From positions 610,619 through 674,618 of the forward strand of contig NZ_SPNT01000003.1 of assembly GCF_004959855.1 (NCBI RefSeq): 64,000 nucleotides of DNA, read 5' to 3'. This DNA is from Nitratireductor sp. XY-223. GTDB lineage: Bacteria; Pseudomonadota; Alphaproteobacteria; Rhizobiales; Rhizobiaceae. This document shows, piece by piece, positions 34,206-42,102 of this stretch. The notes beneath the pieces were generated by a model that was not told where the DNA came from, did no database searches, and was given only the letters and a program-made list of their open reading frames with translations. A program made the translations under genes and the position numbers. Each line of letters begins with the position of its first letter. The stretch's first letter is position 1.

Positions 34206-35522
34206 ATGTCCCATGTCTTTCCGAGACATACAAAGTCGGAACTGCCGGTCATCGCGACCGGCGAGGGCTGTTACCTGATTGACCAAACGGGAAAGAGATA
34301 TCTCGATGGCTCGGGCGGCGCGGCCGTCTCCTGCCTTGGCCACGGAGATCCTGATATCGCCTCGGCCATCAGCCGCCAGCTCGACAAGGTTGCGTTCGCC
34401 CACACGGGCTTTTTCACCTCAGAGGCAGCCGAGACGCTCGCCGACCTGCTGGTCGAGAACGCCCCGCCGGACATAGACCGGGTTTTCTTCGTCTCCGGCG
34501 GATCGGAAGCGGTCGAAGCGGCGATCAAGCTGGCACGGCAGTACTTCATCGAGACCGGCGAGCCGCAGCGCCACCGGCTGATCGCCAGGCGGCAAAGCTA
34601 CCACGGAAACACGCTCGGGGCCTTGGCGGCCGGGGGCAACGAATGGCGCCGTCGGCCGTTTGCGCCGATCATGATCGATACCTCGCACATTGCGCCATGT
34701 TACGAGTATCGCGACCGCCGGGAAGGTGAAACCGCGTTCGAGTACGGCCAGCGGGTGGCCAATGAGCTCGAGGATGAAATTGTCCGTCTAGGCCCGGAAA
34801 CGGTCATGGCGTTTATCGCCGAGCCCGTGGTCGGCGCCACGATGGGCGCTGCGCCCTCCGTCGAAGGGTACTTCCGACGCATCCGTGAGATCTGCGACAA
34901 ATACGGCATCCTGCTCATCCTTGACGAAGTGATGTGCGGAATGGGCCGGACGGGTTCGCTGTTCGCGTGCGAACAGGAGGGGATCGCCCCCGATATCGTG
35001 ACGATCGCCAAGGGACTGGGGGCCGGCTACCAGCCGGTCGGAGCGATGCTGTGTACGGCAAAACTCTACGCCGCAATCGAAAACGGGTCGGGCTTCTTCC
35101 AGCATGGACACACATATATCGGTCATCCGGTTGCCTGCGCGGCAAGTCTCGCGGTCGTGCGCGCGATGCTGGATCGCGACCTGATCGCGCGCGTCCGGGA
35201 AAAGGGCGAGCGGTTGTCCGATGCGCTCAACACGGCATTCGGGCAGCATCCGCATGTCGGAGACATCAGGGGGCGGGGACTGTTTCGCGGCATCGAACTT
35301 GTCGAGGACAGGGCAACAAAAAGCCCGTTCGCGCCCGAGCGTGCAGTCAACAAGCGTGTAAAGGCGGCTGCATTCGACGCCGGCCTCATCTGCTATCCGA
35401 TGGGCGGGACAATCGACGGCGTACGCGGCGACCATGTCCTGCTGGCACCGCCGTTCATTATTGACGACAATCAGATCGACGAACTTGTAACGAAGCTTTC
35501 CTCGGCGCTCGAGGCCATCTAG
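34206..35522 (+). CDS. class III PLP-dependent aminotransferase
   Basis: A 438-residue omega-type aminotransferase. The PLP lysine is Lys269 (IVTIAKGLGAGYQP); the cofactor Asp240-Glu241 is in LLILDEVMCGMGRTG; the phosphate-binding loop is VSGGSEAVEAAIKLA; SYHGNTLGA is typical. It transfers amino groups between an omega-amino or amino-acid donor and pyruvate or 2-oxoglutarate; the donor is not known. The TAG stop is formed by the terminal TA and G of the adjacent inverted-repeat element, so the last residues may differ from the ancestral end. Confidence 0.92.
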   Translation: MSHVFPRHTKSELPVIATGEGCYLIDQTGKRYLDGSGGAAVSCLGHGDPDIASAISRQLDKVAFAHTGFFTSEAAETLADLLVENAPPDIDRVFFVSGGSEAVEAAIKLARQYFIETGEPQRHRLIARRQSYHGNTLGALAAGGNEWRRRPFAPIMIDTSHIAPCYEYRDRREGETAFEYGQRVANELEDEIVRLGPETVMAFIAEPVVGATMGAAPSVEGYFRRIREICDKYGILLILDEVMCGMGRTGSLFACEQEGIAPDIVTIAKGLGAGYQPVGAMLCTAKLYAAIENGSGFFQHGHTYIGHPVACAASLAVVRAMLDRDLIARVREKGERLSDALNTAFGQHPHVGDIRGRGLFRGIELVEDRATKSPFAPERAVNKRVKAAAFDAGLICYPMGGTIDGVRGDHVLLAPPFIIDDNQIDELVTKLSSALEAI

Positions 35523-35817
35523 ACCGTTTCATGGTTAGCTTGAAGCATTTGATGGCGGAAAATCGGTCCATTCGGCTAGGCGCGTCGCGCAGCGCGATGT
35601 GGGGCATCGGGCAAGCGGCGCAACAACGCCGATGGGCCGATTTGCCGCCACCCTGGAAAAGGAAGTTGAAAACAAATGTAGAATGTGCCGGGCGATTTTG
35701 GCCCCTGACTGCGTTGGCTCGCGCTTGTGGTGGAATGGCACCACGGCGCGCAACCCGCCTAGTCAGAGACCAAAATCGCCACGGTCAAATGATTCAATCT
35801 AGCCATGAAACGGTCTA
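35520..35817. mobile_element. MITE-like inverted-repeat element (about 298 bp, TA-flanked)
   Basis: The two ends are inverted copies: the first 33 bases of the left end match the inverted right end in 30 positions. The outermost 15 (TAGACCGTTTCATGG) are identical. Both ends lie in CTAG (35519-35522 and 35815-35818), as expected for a TA target duplication of the IS630/Tc1-mariner type. A second, inner pair of inverted segments (around 35693-35708 and 35761-35778) makes the whole element foldable. No transposase is encoded. Short open frames inside it on both strands look spurious. Confidence 0.8.
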
Positions 35818-35827
35818 GGCGGAACGC

Positions 35828-36241
35828 TCAGGCCGAAGCTGTTTCCTGGTCCTTCATCAGAATCGCCGACAGTTTCTCGACATAGCTGTCCCAGCCGCTG
35901 TCATGCATGTCGCGGCTTTCCTGCTTGCGAAAACCGGAGTGCCTGATGCGCAGAGCCGTCCCGTCGTCTGCGGGTTCGAAAAGAACATCGATTTCCGTGA
36001 TCTCGCCGTCCCGGTCCCACTCCCACGTGTAGCGCACGTGACGGTCCGGCTCGACGGCAAAAAACAGGCCCTCGGCACGGTTGCAGCGGTCCTCGCTTTC
36101 CATGAAAAGGCGATAGTGACCGCCGACCGTCGGGTCGATTTCCATCCGCGTGGCGGGAGGGATCACTGTCTCCGGGCAAACCCAGGCCGCAAAAACGCGG
36201 TCAGGCGGAAACGGCAGCTCGTAGTTCTTGTCTATCTTCAT
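35828..36241 (-). CDS. SRPBCC (AHSA1-like) domain protein
   Basis: A 137-residue START/Bet v1-like protein (ELPFPPDRVFAAWVCPETV at the start, GGHYRLFMESEDR, EIDVLFEPADDGTALRIRHSGF, and SYVEKLSAIL at the end). These AHSA1-type proteins bind hydrophobic ligands or help in stress response; often they lie beside ArsR regulators. Here the nearest regulators are MarR (divergent) and ArsR (2 kb away). It follows the MITE-like element by 10 bp. Confidence 0.88.
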   Translation of the reverse strand: MKIDKNYELPFPPDRVFAAWVCPETVIPPATRMEIDPTVGGHYRLFMESEDRCNRAEGLFFAVEPDRHVRYTWEWDRDGEITEIDVLFEPADDGTALRIRHSGFRKQESRDMHDSGWDSYVEKLSAILMKDQETASA

Positions 36242-36350
36242 GCACTTCTTTCACTGCAAAAACAGTGTGCCCAAATGAGGGCCAATGCCGGGTTCATAGC
36301 AAGTCGCGACACGAATCGGAGTTAACAAATTCTAACGCTCTGAAACGATC

Positions 36351-36379
36351 TTGAAAATGTGTATATACACATTTATCTA
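36351..36379 (+). promoter_or_regulatory. promoter for the MarR gene, possibly leaderless transcript
   Basis: TTGAAA (36351-36356), 17 bases, then TATCTA (36374-36379). The expected transcript start is 36386-36387, at or next to the ATG at 36387. This implies a leaderless or very short-leader mRNA, which agrees with the lack of a ribosome binding site. The perfect operator palindrome lies between the two promoter elements. Confidence 0.5.
36355..36374. promoter_or_regulatory. perfect 20-bp palindrome, probable MarR operator
   Basis: AAATGTGTAT/ATACACATTT is a perfect 20-bp palindrome inside the MarR promoter spacer. A MarR dimer bound here would exclude RNA polymerase, giving autorepression. 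Confidence 0.75.
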
Positions 36380-36386
36380 TGGTTCC

Positions 36387-36821
36387 ATGGCCGTCGAGAT
36401 TCCCGAAAATATGGGCAGTGAATGCCTGGTCCTGAAATCGCGACGGGCGGCGCGGGCGGTCACGCGCCGCTACGACAAGTTGCTGCGCCCCTATGGCCTT
36501 CAATGCACGCAGGTCTCGCTTCTTTTCAATGTCGCCTCCGGTCATCACCGCTCGGTCACCGAACTGGCGTCGCAGATGGCCATCGAGCGCAGCACGTTGA
36601 CCCGCAATCTGAAGCTGTTGCAACGACGCGGCTATATAGAAACGGACAGTTCCGGGCAGGGACGGCCACAGCAATACATTCTGACCGAACGGGGTGAGGC
36701 GCTTGTCCGGGAGATGATTCCGCACTGGCGTGAAGCCCAGGCGCAATTGCGCAACGAACTCGGCGACGAGGGCTGGGATGCGATACAGGCAGCCTTGTCC
36801 ACCATCGGCGCCGTCGGCTGA
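36387..36821 (+). CDS. MarR family transcriptional regulator
   Basis: A 144-residue regulator; the in-frame ATG at 36351 overlaps the promoter and palindrome, so ATG 36387 (MAVEIPENMG) is preferred. Winged helix: GHHRSVTELASQMAIERS, TLTRNLKLLQRRGYI, then the wing SSGQGRPQQYILTERG. It is followed 30 bp later by a beta-ketoacyl-ACP synthase II gene, so it may control fatty acid or polyketide-type condensation. Ligand unknown. Confidence 0.9.
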   Translation: MAVEIPENMGSECLVLKSRRAARAVTRRYDKLLRPYGLQCTQVSLLFNVASGHHRSVTELASQMAIERSTLTRNLKLLQRRGYIETDSSGQGRPQQYILTERGEALVREMIPHWREAQAQLRNELGDEGWDAIQAALSTIGAVG

Positions 36822-36851
36822 CACCACAAGCGCCAACACAGGGAGAACGGC

Positions 36852-38120
36852 ATGAGCAAAGACAGGATCGTCGTGACCGGGATGGGACTGGTGACGCCGC
36901 TCGGCTGCGGCGTCGATGCGGTCTGGCAGCGCCTATTGGAAGGCAAGTCCGGTATCGGCATCAATGACCGCGTCGACTGCAGCGATTTGCCGGCAAAGAT
37001 TGCCGGGCTGGTGCCGGACATCCGTTCCGACCCGAGCGGAATAGATATCGAAAACGTGGTCAGTGTCCGCGATCGCAGGAAGGTCGATCTGTTCACGGTT
37101 TACGCGCTGGCCGCCGCCGAGGAGGCGCTGACTCAAGCAGACTGGAAGCCGCAGGACGAGCAATTGCGCAATCGCACCGGGACGATAATCGCGACCGGCA
37201 TTGGCGGATTCCCGGTGATTACAGAGGCGGTCCACACGCTGGAACAGAAGGGACCCCGCCGCCTGTCTCCATTTGTCATTCCGGCGTTCCTGGCCAACCT
37301 GGCGGCCGGCAATGTCTCCATTCGCTACGGCTTCAAGGGACCGATCGGCACGCCGGTTACCGCCTGTGCCGCCGGCCTCCAGGCAATCGGCGATGCCATG
37401 CGCATCATCCGTTCGGGCGAAGCCGACGTGATTGTTGCCGGAGGAACGGACGCCTGCATTGACCGGCTTTGCATCGGCGGATTTTCTGCAGCCCGGGCCC
37501 TGTCGACACGCAACGACGCGCCGGAGCAGGCATCGCGCCCGTTTGACCGGGACAGAGACGGTTTTGTCCTGGGAGAGGGGGCCGGGATCGTGGTTCTTGA
37601 GACCCTTGAACATGCCCTGGCACGCGGCGCCACGCCGCTGGTCGAGATTTCCGGCTATGGCACAAGCGCCGACGCCTGGCACCTGACAGCCGGTCCGGAA
37701 GACGGTTCCGGCGCGGCGCGGGCGGTGCAGGCCTGCATGGCGATGGCCGGTGCTTCGCCGGATGACATCGGATATGTCAACGCCCACGCCACATCGACCC
37801 ATGTCGGCGACAGGGGAGAGATCGCTGCACTCAGGACAGTCTTCGGCGATGCGATCGGCAAACTGGCGATCTCGTCCACCAAGTCTGCGATCGGTCATCT
37901 GCTGGGCGCGGCCGGCGGCGTTGAGGCCGTGTTCACGGCGCTTGCCATCCGCACGGGAATGCTGCCGCCGACGCTGAACTGCGATCATCCCGAGGACGAC
38001 TTCGCCGATCTTGATTTCGTCCCGCACGAGGCGCGCAGCGTCGACATCCGCGCCGCGCTGTGCAACGGATTCGGTTTCGGCGGCGTCAACGCCACGGTCG
38101 CGATGGCGCGGCTGGACTAG
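36852..38120 (+). CDS. beta-ketoacyl-ACP synthase II (FabF-like)
   Basis: A 422-residue KAS-II with full catalytic triad: Cys172 (VTACAAGLQAIG), His312 (NAHATSTHVGD) and His349 (SAIGHLLGAAGG). It elongates acyl-ACP with malonyl-ACP. Unlike the housekeeping fabF it is not next to acpP or fab genes but paired with a MarR regulator, so it is probably an accessory copy for special lipids or a regulated membrane adjustment. GGGAGAA precedes the ATG. Confidence 0.92.
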   Translation: MSKDRIVVTGMGLVTPLGCGVDAVWQRLLEGKSGIGINDRVDCSDLPAKIAGLVPDIRSDPSGIDIENVVSVRDRRKVDLFTVYALAAAEEALTQADWKPQDEQLRNRTGTIIATGIGGFPVITEAVHTLEQKGPRRLSPFVIPAFLANLAAGNVSIRYGFKGPIGTPVTACAAGLQAIGDAMRIIRSGEADVIVAGGTDACIDRLCIGGFSAARALSTRNDAPEQASRPFDRDRDGFVLGEGAGIVVLETLEHALARGATPLVEISGYGTSADAWHLTAGPEDGSGAARAVQACMAMAGASPDDIGYVNAHATSTHVGDRGEIAALRTVFGDAIGKLAISSTKSAIGHLLGAAGGVEAVFTALAIRTGMLPPTLNCDHPEDDFADLDFVPHEARSVDIRAALCNGFGFGGVNATVAMARLD

Positions 38121-38201
38121 CCGACCGGCGCCAACCGGTTGCATTGCGGATACTCAAGATACGATTGGGTCAGCCTGTTCACGGACCATCCGCCGTTGCG
38201 C

Positions 38202-39029
38202 TCACCACTGTACGACCGGTTCGCTTTCGCCCTGTACCGGTTCGAAAGGAATGTTGCCCAGCCTTGCTGCGGTATCGGAAAAGGTCGACTTGAAGCTGCC
38301 GAGAACTTTCCGGGTTGCCGCCAGGCAAAACAGGTCGACGACCGCGCATTGCAGTGCCTCGGTGGACTGGCGTCCAAAATCCTGTTCCGGCGCGCAGATA
38401 ATGCGATCACCATATTCGGTCTTCATTGCATCCAACTCACGCGGGTCGTCGCTGGACAGGTAGAACCGGATGCCCGGTTCCGCGGCGATCAGCGCATTCA
38501 TGCGTTCCTTGAACAGCGATGTCGGGCTGAATTCGCGGGCGGGCCGATGGTCGGTCCGGCGAATGTGCACACCGATCGTGTCTCGAAATCTGCTGGTTAA
38601 CGACTGAATCCGGTCCTGCAGCTTTTGAGCCGGACGAAATGGATATATCGGTGCGTCCGCTTCGTAAAAAGGTTGCCAGCACCGGATATGGGTCCGGCGC
38701 CTGCGGGACAGTTCGGAGAAATCGAAGCCGTTTCGCATCATCTCCTCGACCTGGTCGTTTTTGAAATTGGTCTTGAGATAGTCAAAACGGCAATAACGCC
38801 GGATCTTGTAACGATGGCCATCCAGCTTGGACTTGTGGAGTTTCGAGAAGGTGTGAACCGTTCGAAACTCCTTCGGCACTTCGAGCAAATGCTCGATTTC
38901 GCAGCCCAGATCCCGGTTTTTGATCCACACCAGCCGCACCGGTTGACCGATATCGCGCGCCAGGGCGATCGAACTGTGCATCACGCGCATTCGGCTGCAA
39001 ATGCCGCCCTCGGGTTCAATTGTCAGCAT
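38202..39029 (-). CDS. O-fucosyltransferase/NodZ-like glycosyltransferase
   Basis: A 275-residue protein with an N-terminal glycine-rich turn (EPEGGICSRMRVMHSSIALA) and the hallmark GVHIRRTDH (residues 153-161), then SLFKERMNALIAAEP and FYLSSDDPRELDAM. This is the pattern of GT23/O-fucosyltransferase-like proteins such as NodZ, which use GDP-fucose. Acceptor unknown. It is divergent from the PqqD/HprK-like operon and could glycosylate its product or belong to surface polysaccharide synthesis. Confidence 0.72.
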   Translation of the reverse strand: MLTIEPEGGICSRMRVMHSSIALARDIGQPVRLVWIKNRDLGCEIEHLLEVPKEFRTVHTFSKLHKSKLDGHRYKIRRYCRFDYLKTNFKNDQVEEMMRNGFDFSELSRRRRTHIRCWQPFYEADAPIYPFRPAQKLQDRIQSLTSRFRDTIGVHIRRTDHRPAREFSPTSLFKERMNALIAAEPGIRFYLSSDDPRELDAMKTEYGDRIICAPEQDFGRQSTEALQCAVVDLFCLAATRKVLGSFKSTFSDTAARLGNIPFEPVQGESEPVVQW

Positions 39030-39166
39030 ATTCGTCCATTAAAAACACTGGCCCCGACAAGTAACACGGATTAGCCAAAAAATAACGTAAGCCCCGATAG
39101 TCGCTAGAAAACTGTGCCCTTTTTGTAATATAAATCATTGTATTGCGGCCAAACATAGCGGGGGCA

Positions 39167-39625
39167 GTGTTGGAGTCGAACAAGTACGAGTGTGTCTACC
39201 GGTTGGCAAACAATGATGTTGCATCGGAAGAGTTCGATGGAGAATTCGTCGTTCTCGACCTGAATAACGGCCGCTATTATTCTATGGATGGTGCCGCCGC
39301 GATTGTGTGGAAGGCCCTGACGGACGGAGCGTCGCCGAAGGACCTGGCCGCTGTCTGCGACGAGGAAGGCAAATGCGGACCGCAGGCGATTTTGGCGTTC
39401 TGTGACCAGCTCGAATCCTATGGATTGGTCGTACCGACGCCGGAGCGCTCCGGCATCGTCCTGCCGGATACGCTTGCGCAAGCCATCCAGTTGAACGAGA
39501 CCCCGCCGGAAACCACGATGTATGACGATCTGGCCGAACTGATGATGGCCGATCCGATCCACGAGGTTGACGAGAGCGAGGGGTGGCCTGTCCGCAAGCC
39601 GGAACCGAACGGTGCGGCAGATTAA
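39167..39625 (+). CDS. PqqD family protein
   Basis: About 152 residues from GTG 39167, after GCGGGGG; TTG 39170 or TTG 39143 could also be used. The PqqD core (FDGEFVVLDLNNGRYYSMDG, AAIVWKALTDGAS, LAFCDQLESYGLV) is followed by an acidic tail. PqqD domains bind RiPP precursor peptides or modified proteins and deliver them to enzymes. It overlaps the HprK-like gene by 14 bp. No precursor-peptide gene can be seen in the 137 bp upstream. The set resembles HPr-rel-A systems, in which a PqqD protein accompanies an HPr-kinase-related protein. Confidence 0.8.
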   Translation: MLESNKYECVYRLANNDVASEEFDGEFVVLDLNNGRYYSMDGAAAIVWKALTDGASPKDLAAVCDEEGKCGPQAILAFCDQLESYGLVVPTPERSGIVLPDTLAQAIQLNETPPETTMYDDLAELMMADPIHEVDESEGWPVRKPEPNGAAD

Positions 39626-40667
39626 CATCCAGAACGTTCATCGGTTCGCCGCCGACGCGATCGATGCGGCGAGCCGAATTGAACTGGACACCAGCCGGCA
39701 TCGCCAGTTTGGGCTTCCGGGCCTGCAATTGCATGTGCGCTCGACGGAACGGGATTATCTGGATCTGTGTGCCGGGGCATTTGCGGATCAGCCGTCAATC
39801 AACGGCGCCAGCGGCAAGAGGATCACCGTCTCCATCGTCAACCGCCAGTCGTCGGCGTGCCTGCCTTCGGCTCTCTGGGACGAGCCCGCCTTTTCGATCA
39901 AGCGCATGGCCGAATCGCTGCACAGAAACGGCTACGACGGCGTTTTCGAATTCGACTACCGGCTGTGGCAGTTCCTTCGAGCGGAAGACGGCGCTTGTAT
40001 CCAGCTTATGCAGTCAGCAGATGCCTTTCCGCCTTGGGAGGCCGCGTTCCCGCTTCGCCAGTTTGTGCATTGGGCCTATCAGCGATCCGACAGACTGCTG
40101 GCTCATGCCGGCGCGCTTGGCTTGCATGAGGTCGGGATTCTCCTGGCGGGCAGCGGCGGCGCCGGCAAATCGGGGACGGTCCTTGCCGGCATTCTCAACG
40201 GGCTTTCAACCGTGGGCGACGATTATGTGGTCGTCAGCCGAACGGGCGATCAGCTGGTGGCCGAACCCGTTGTCCGGCTAATGAAGCAGGATGCAGAGGG
40301 GCTGAGACGCGTGGGGATCGATCCGGCCGCCGGGCAATTCGGCCGTGCCAATTGGCAAAACAAGTATGTGTTCGGCTATGAGGACCTTGCTCCCGGTTCG
40401 GCGGCACACCGATTGCGGTTGAAGGCGATATTGCTACCCAAGGTAACGCATGGCGGCCAGACGGCGATCCGGCCGGCAAGCGGCCGGGAAGCTTTGCTGG
40501 CGCTTGCCCCGAGCAGCCTTTACCAACTCAAGGGCGGCTGGTCGAACACGATGAGACTGTCGGCTGAAATCTGCAGAGAGCTGCCGGCTTACCATTTCGA
40601 ACTCGGCGACAACCCGCGGGAGATCGCCGGTACACTCTCAGAATTCATCGGGACTCTGACGTCATGA
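39612..40667 (+). CDS. HPr kinase-related P-loop protein (HprK-like)
   Basis: A 351-residue protein from GTG 39612. The P-loop is LLAGSGGAGKSG (GSGGAGKS at 180-187), as in the C-terminal domain of HPr kinase/phosphorylase, with HAGALG upstream and GDDYVVVSRTG as the following strand. The N-terminal half is not the usual HprK domain. There is no HPr or PTS gene here; such HprK-related proteins occur with PqqD and nucleotidyltransferase-like proteins in gene sets of unknown product. Kinase activity on a small molecule or peptide is possible. It overlaps the next gene by 4 bp. Confidence 0.78.
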   Translation: MRQINIQNVHRFAADAIDAASRIELDTSRHRQFGLPGLQLHVRSTERDYLDLCAGAFADQPSINGASGKRITVSIVNRQSSACLPSALWDEPAFSIKRMAESLHRNGYDGVFEFDYRLWQFLRAEDGACIQLMQSADAFPPWEAAFPLRQFVHWAYQRSDRLLAHAGALGLHEVGILLAGSGGAGKSGTVLAGILNGLSTVGDDYVVVSRTGDQLVAEPVVRLMKQDAEGLRRVGIDPAAGQFGRANWQNKYVFGYEDLAPGSAAHRLRLKAILLPKVTHGGQTAIRPASGREALLALAPSSLYQLKGGWSNTMRLSAEICRELPAYHFELGDNPREIAGTLSEFIGTLTS

Positions 40668-41419
40668 AGGTCGCCGTGTTGATGGCCGTGCATAACGACC
40701 GCCCGTTTATCGAAGACGCGCTGCAGTCTCTTTTGCGCCAAAAGGGCGACGCGTTCCTGGACATCGTCGTTGTCAATGACGGATCGAACGACGGCACCGA
40801 GACGGTGCTGCGCAAGATGGCGCAGGAGCATGCCGAGATCCGGTTGATCGATACGGAAAATCAGGGTGTCACCCGTGCCCGCAACCAGGGCCTCCAGGCA
40901 CTTGCTCCCGATACCGAACTCGTGACTTTCCTCGACGGTGACGACCTGATGGCGGACGGCCGGATAAAACGTGACTGCGCCGCGTTTGCGAAGGATCCCT
41001 ATCTCGCGATGATCTATTCGAGATTGTGTTATTTCGAGCACTCAGACCCCGGCACGCTCGTGCCTTCTTCCGACAGTCGCACCATAATCAACCGCAGCAT
41101 TCACCTGAGTGCCGGCATGTACCGGCATTCGCTGGTCAAGGACGTTGGCCCATTCGATGAAGACTTCGTGCAGGCAGAGGACACGGATTTTATTTTCCGG
41201 ATATTTGAATCCTCTCCCAAATACGAGGTCTCTGACGAGGTTTCGCACTACTACCGCAGGCACCCGGGCAGTATGAGCAGGGACCGCACCATCGTGGGGC
41301 GCGAGTTTGCGCGGGCGGTGCTGAAATCCGCCAAACGCAGAAAACAACTGGGCGGCTATCGTCTTCCGGGCGATGTGTTTGATGTCTTGCGCATAACGGA
41401 GGCGACCAATTGGATATGA
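40664..41419 (+). CDS. family 2 glycosyltransferase
   Basis: A 251-residue GT2/GT-A protein: VAVLMAVHNDRPFIEDALQS at the start, VVVNDGSNDGT (38-45), NQGVTRARNQGL, and the metal motif LDGDD (90-94). The C-terminal part has EDTDFIFRIFE, a candidate catalytic-base motif. No membrane anchor, so cytosolic or peripheral. It overlaps both neighbours by 4 bp, showing strict coupling to the HprK-like gene and the second glycosyltransferase. Confidence 0.9.
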   Translation: MKVAVLMAVHNDRPFIEDALQSLLRQKGDAFLDIVVVNDGSNDGTETVLRKMAQEHAEIRLIDTENQGVTRARNQGLQALAPDTELVTFLDGDDLMADGRIKRDCAAFAKDPYLAMIYSRLCYFEHSDPGTLVPSSDSRTIINRSIHLSAGMYRHSLVKDVGPFDEDFVQAEDTDFIFRIFESSPKYEVSDEVSHYYRRHPGSMSRDRTIVGREFARAVLKSAKRRKQLGGYRLPGDVFDVLRITEATNWI

Positions 41420-42096
41420 ACAACGACTACACGGTTCTGGTTCCGGCCTTCAATGCGGAAGACACCATCGCGGAAGCACTGGATTCGATCCTCTCACAAA
41501 CGATTCCTCCAAAACGGGTCATCGTCGTGGACGATGGATCCACCGACGGCACCGCCAGGGCCGTTGCTGCATATGGCAACCAGGTCACGCTAATCAAACA
41601 GGAAAATCGAGGCGTGGCCGCTGCGACAAACGTGGCGATCAGGGCGGTCAAGACCCCGCTTATGGCCGCACTCGATGCCGATGATATCTGGCATGCCGAC
41701 AAGATGGAGAGGCAATTAGGGTTCCTCGCCGAGCATGCGCAACTCGGGGCAGTGTTCTGCCGGGGAATGACTTTCAGGGATACGGCCGGCAGCAGAATAC
41801 AAAAAGGTACCCAGGACATCTGGGGCCGGTCCGGCATGTTGATCAGAACGGCGGAGGCGGTCGCCAATGGTGCGCTGATCCAGCCACCGGACGGTCTCGG
41901 CGATATGGTCGACTGGATCGCGCGCTTGCGTGAGAACGGTGTAAAGATGGCACTTTTGCCCGATGTCCTGCTGATGCGCCGGATTCGGCCGGGCAGCATG
42001 ACGTTCTCAAGACGCGAACTTGGCAACAAGGGCTACATATTCGTCGCCCGCGAAGCAATTTTGCGAAGGCGCGCGGCAGCCAAACGCCCGGGCTGA
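41416..42096 (+). CDS. family 2 glycosyltransferase (short)
   Basis: A 226-residue GT2 protein from ATG 41416, overlapping the previous stop (the TTG at 41410 is less likely). It shows YTVLVPAFNAEDTIAEAL, VVDDGSTDGTARAV and the metal motif LDADD (86-90). The C-terminal catalytic region is shorter than in most GT2 enzymes, so the acceptor may be small. It and the preceding gene are paralogous in fold but not close copies. Acceptor and sugar are unknown. Confidence 0.88.
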   Translation: MNNDYTVLVPAFNAEDTIAEALDSILSQTIPPKRVIVVDDGSTDGTARAVAAYGNQVTLIKQENRGVAAATNVAIRAVKTPLMAALDADDIWHADKMERQLGFLAEHAQLGAVFCRGMTFRDTAGSRIQKGTQDIWGRSGMLIRTAEAVANGALIQPPDGLGDMVDWIARLRENGVKMALLPDVLLMRRIRPGSMTFSRRELGNKGYIFVAREAILRRRAAAKRPG

Positions 42097-42102
42097 TCGT
42101 CC

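Noticed and set aside
35531-35818. Open frames on both strands inside the inverted-repeat element (for example a 95-residue rightward frame)
   Set aside because: They lie wholly within the MITE-like element, lack ribosome sites, and are low-complexity by-products of the palindromic ends.
36933-38144. 403-residue leftward frame opposite the KAS-II gene
   Set aside because: Antisense shadow; the plus-strand gene has the full Cys-His-His triad.
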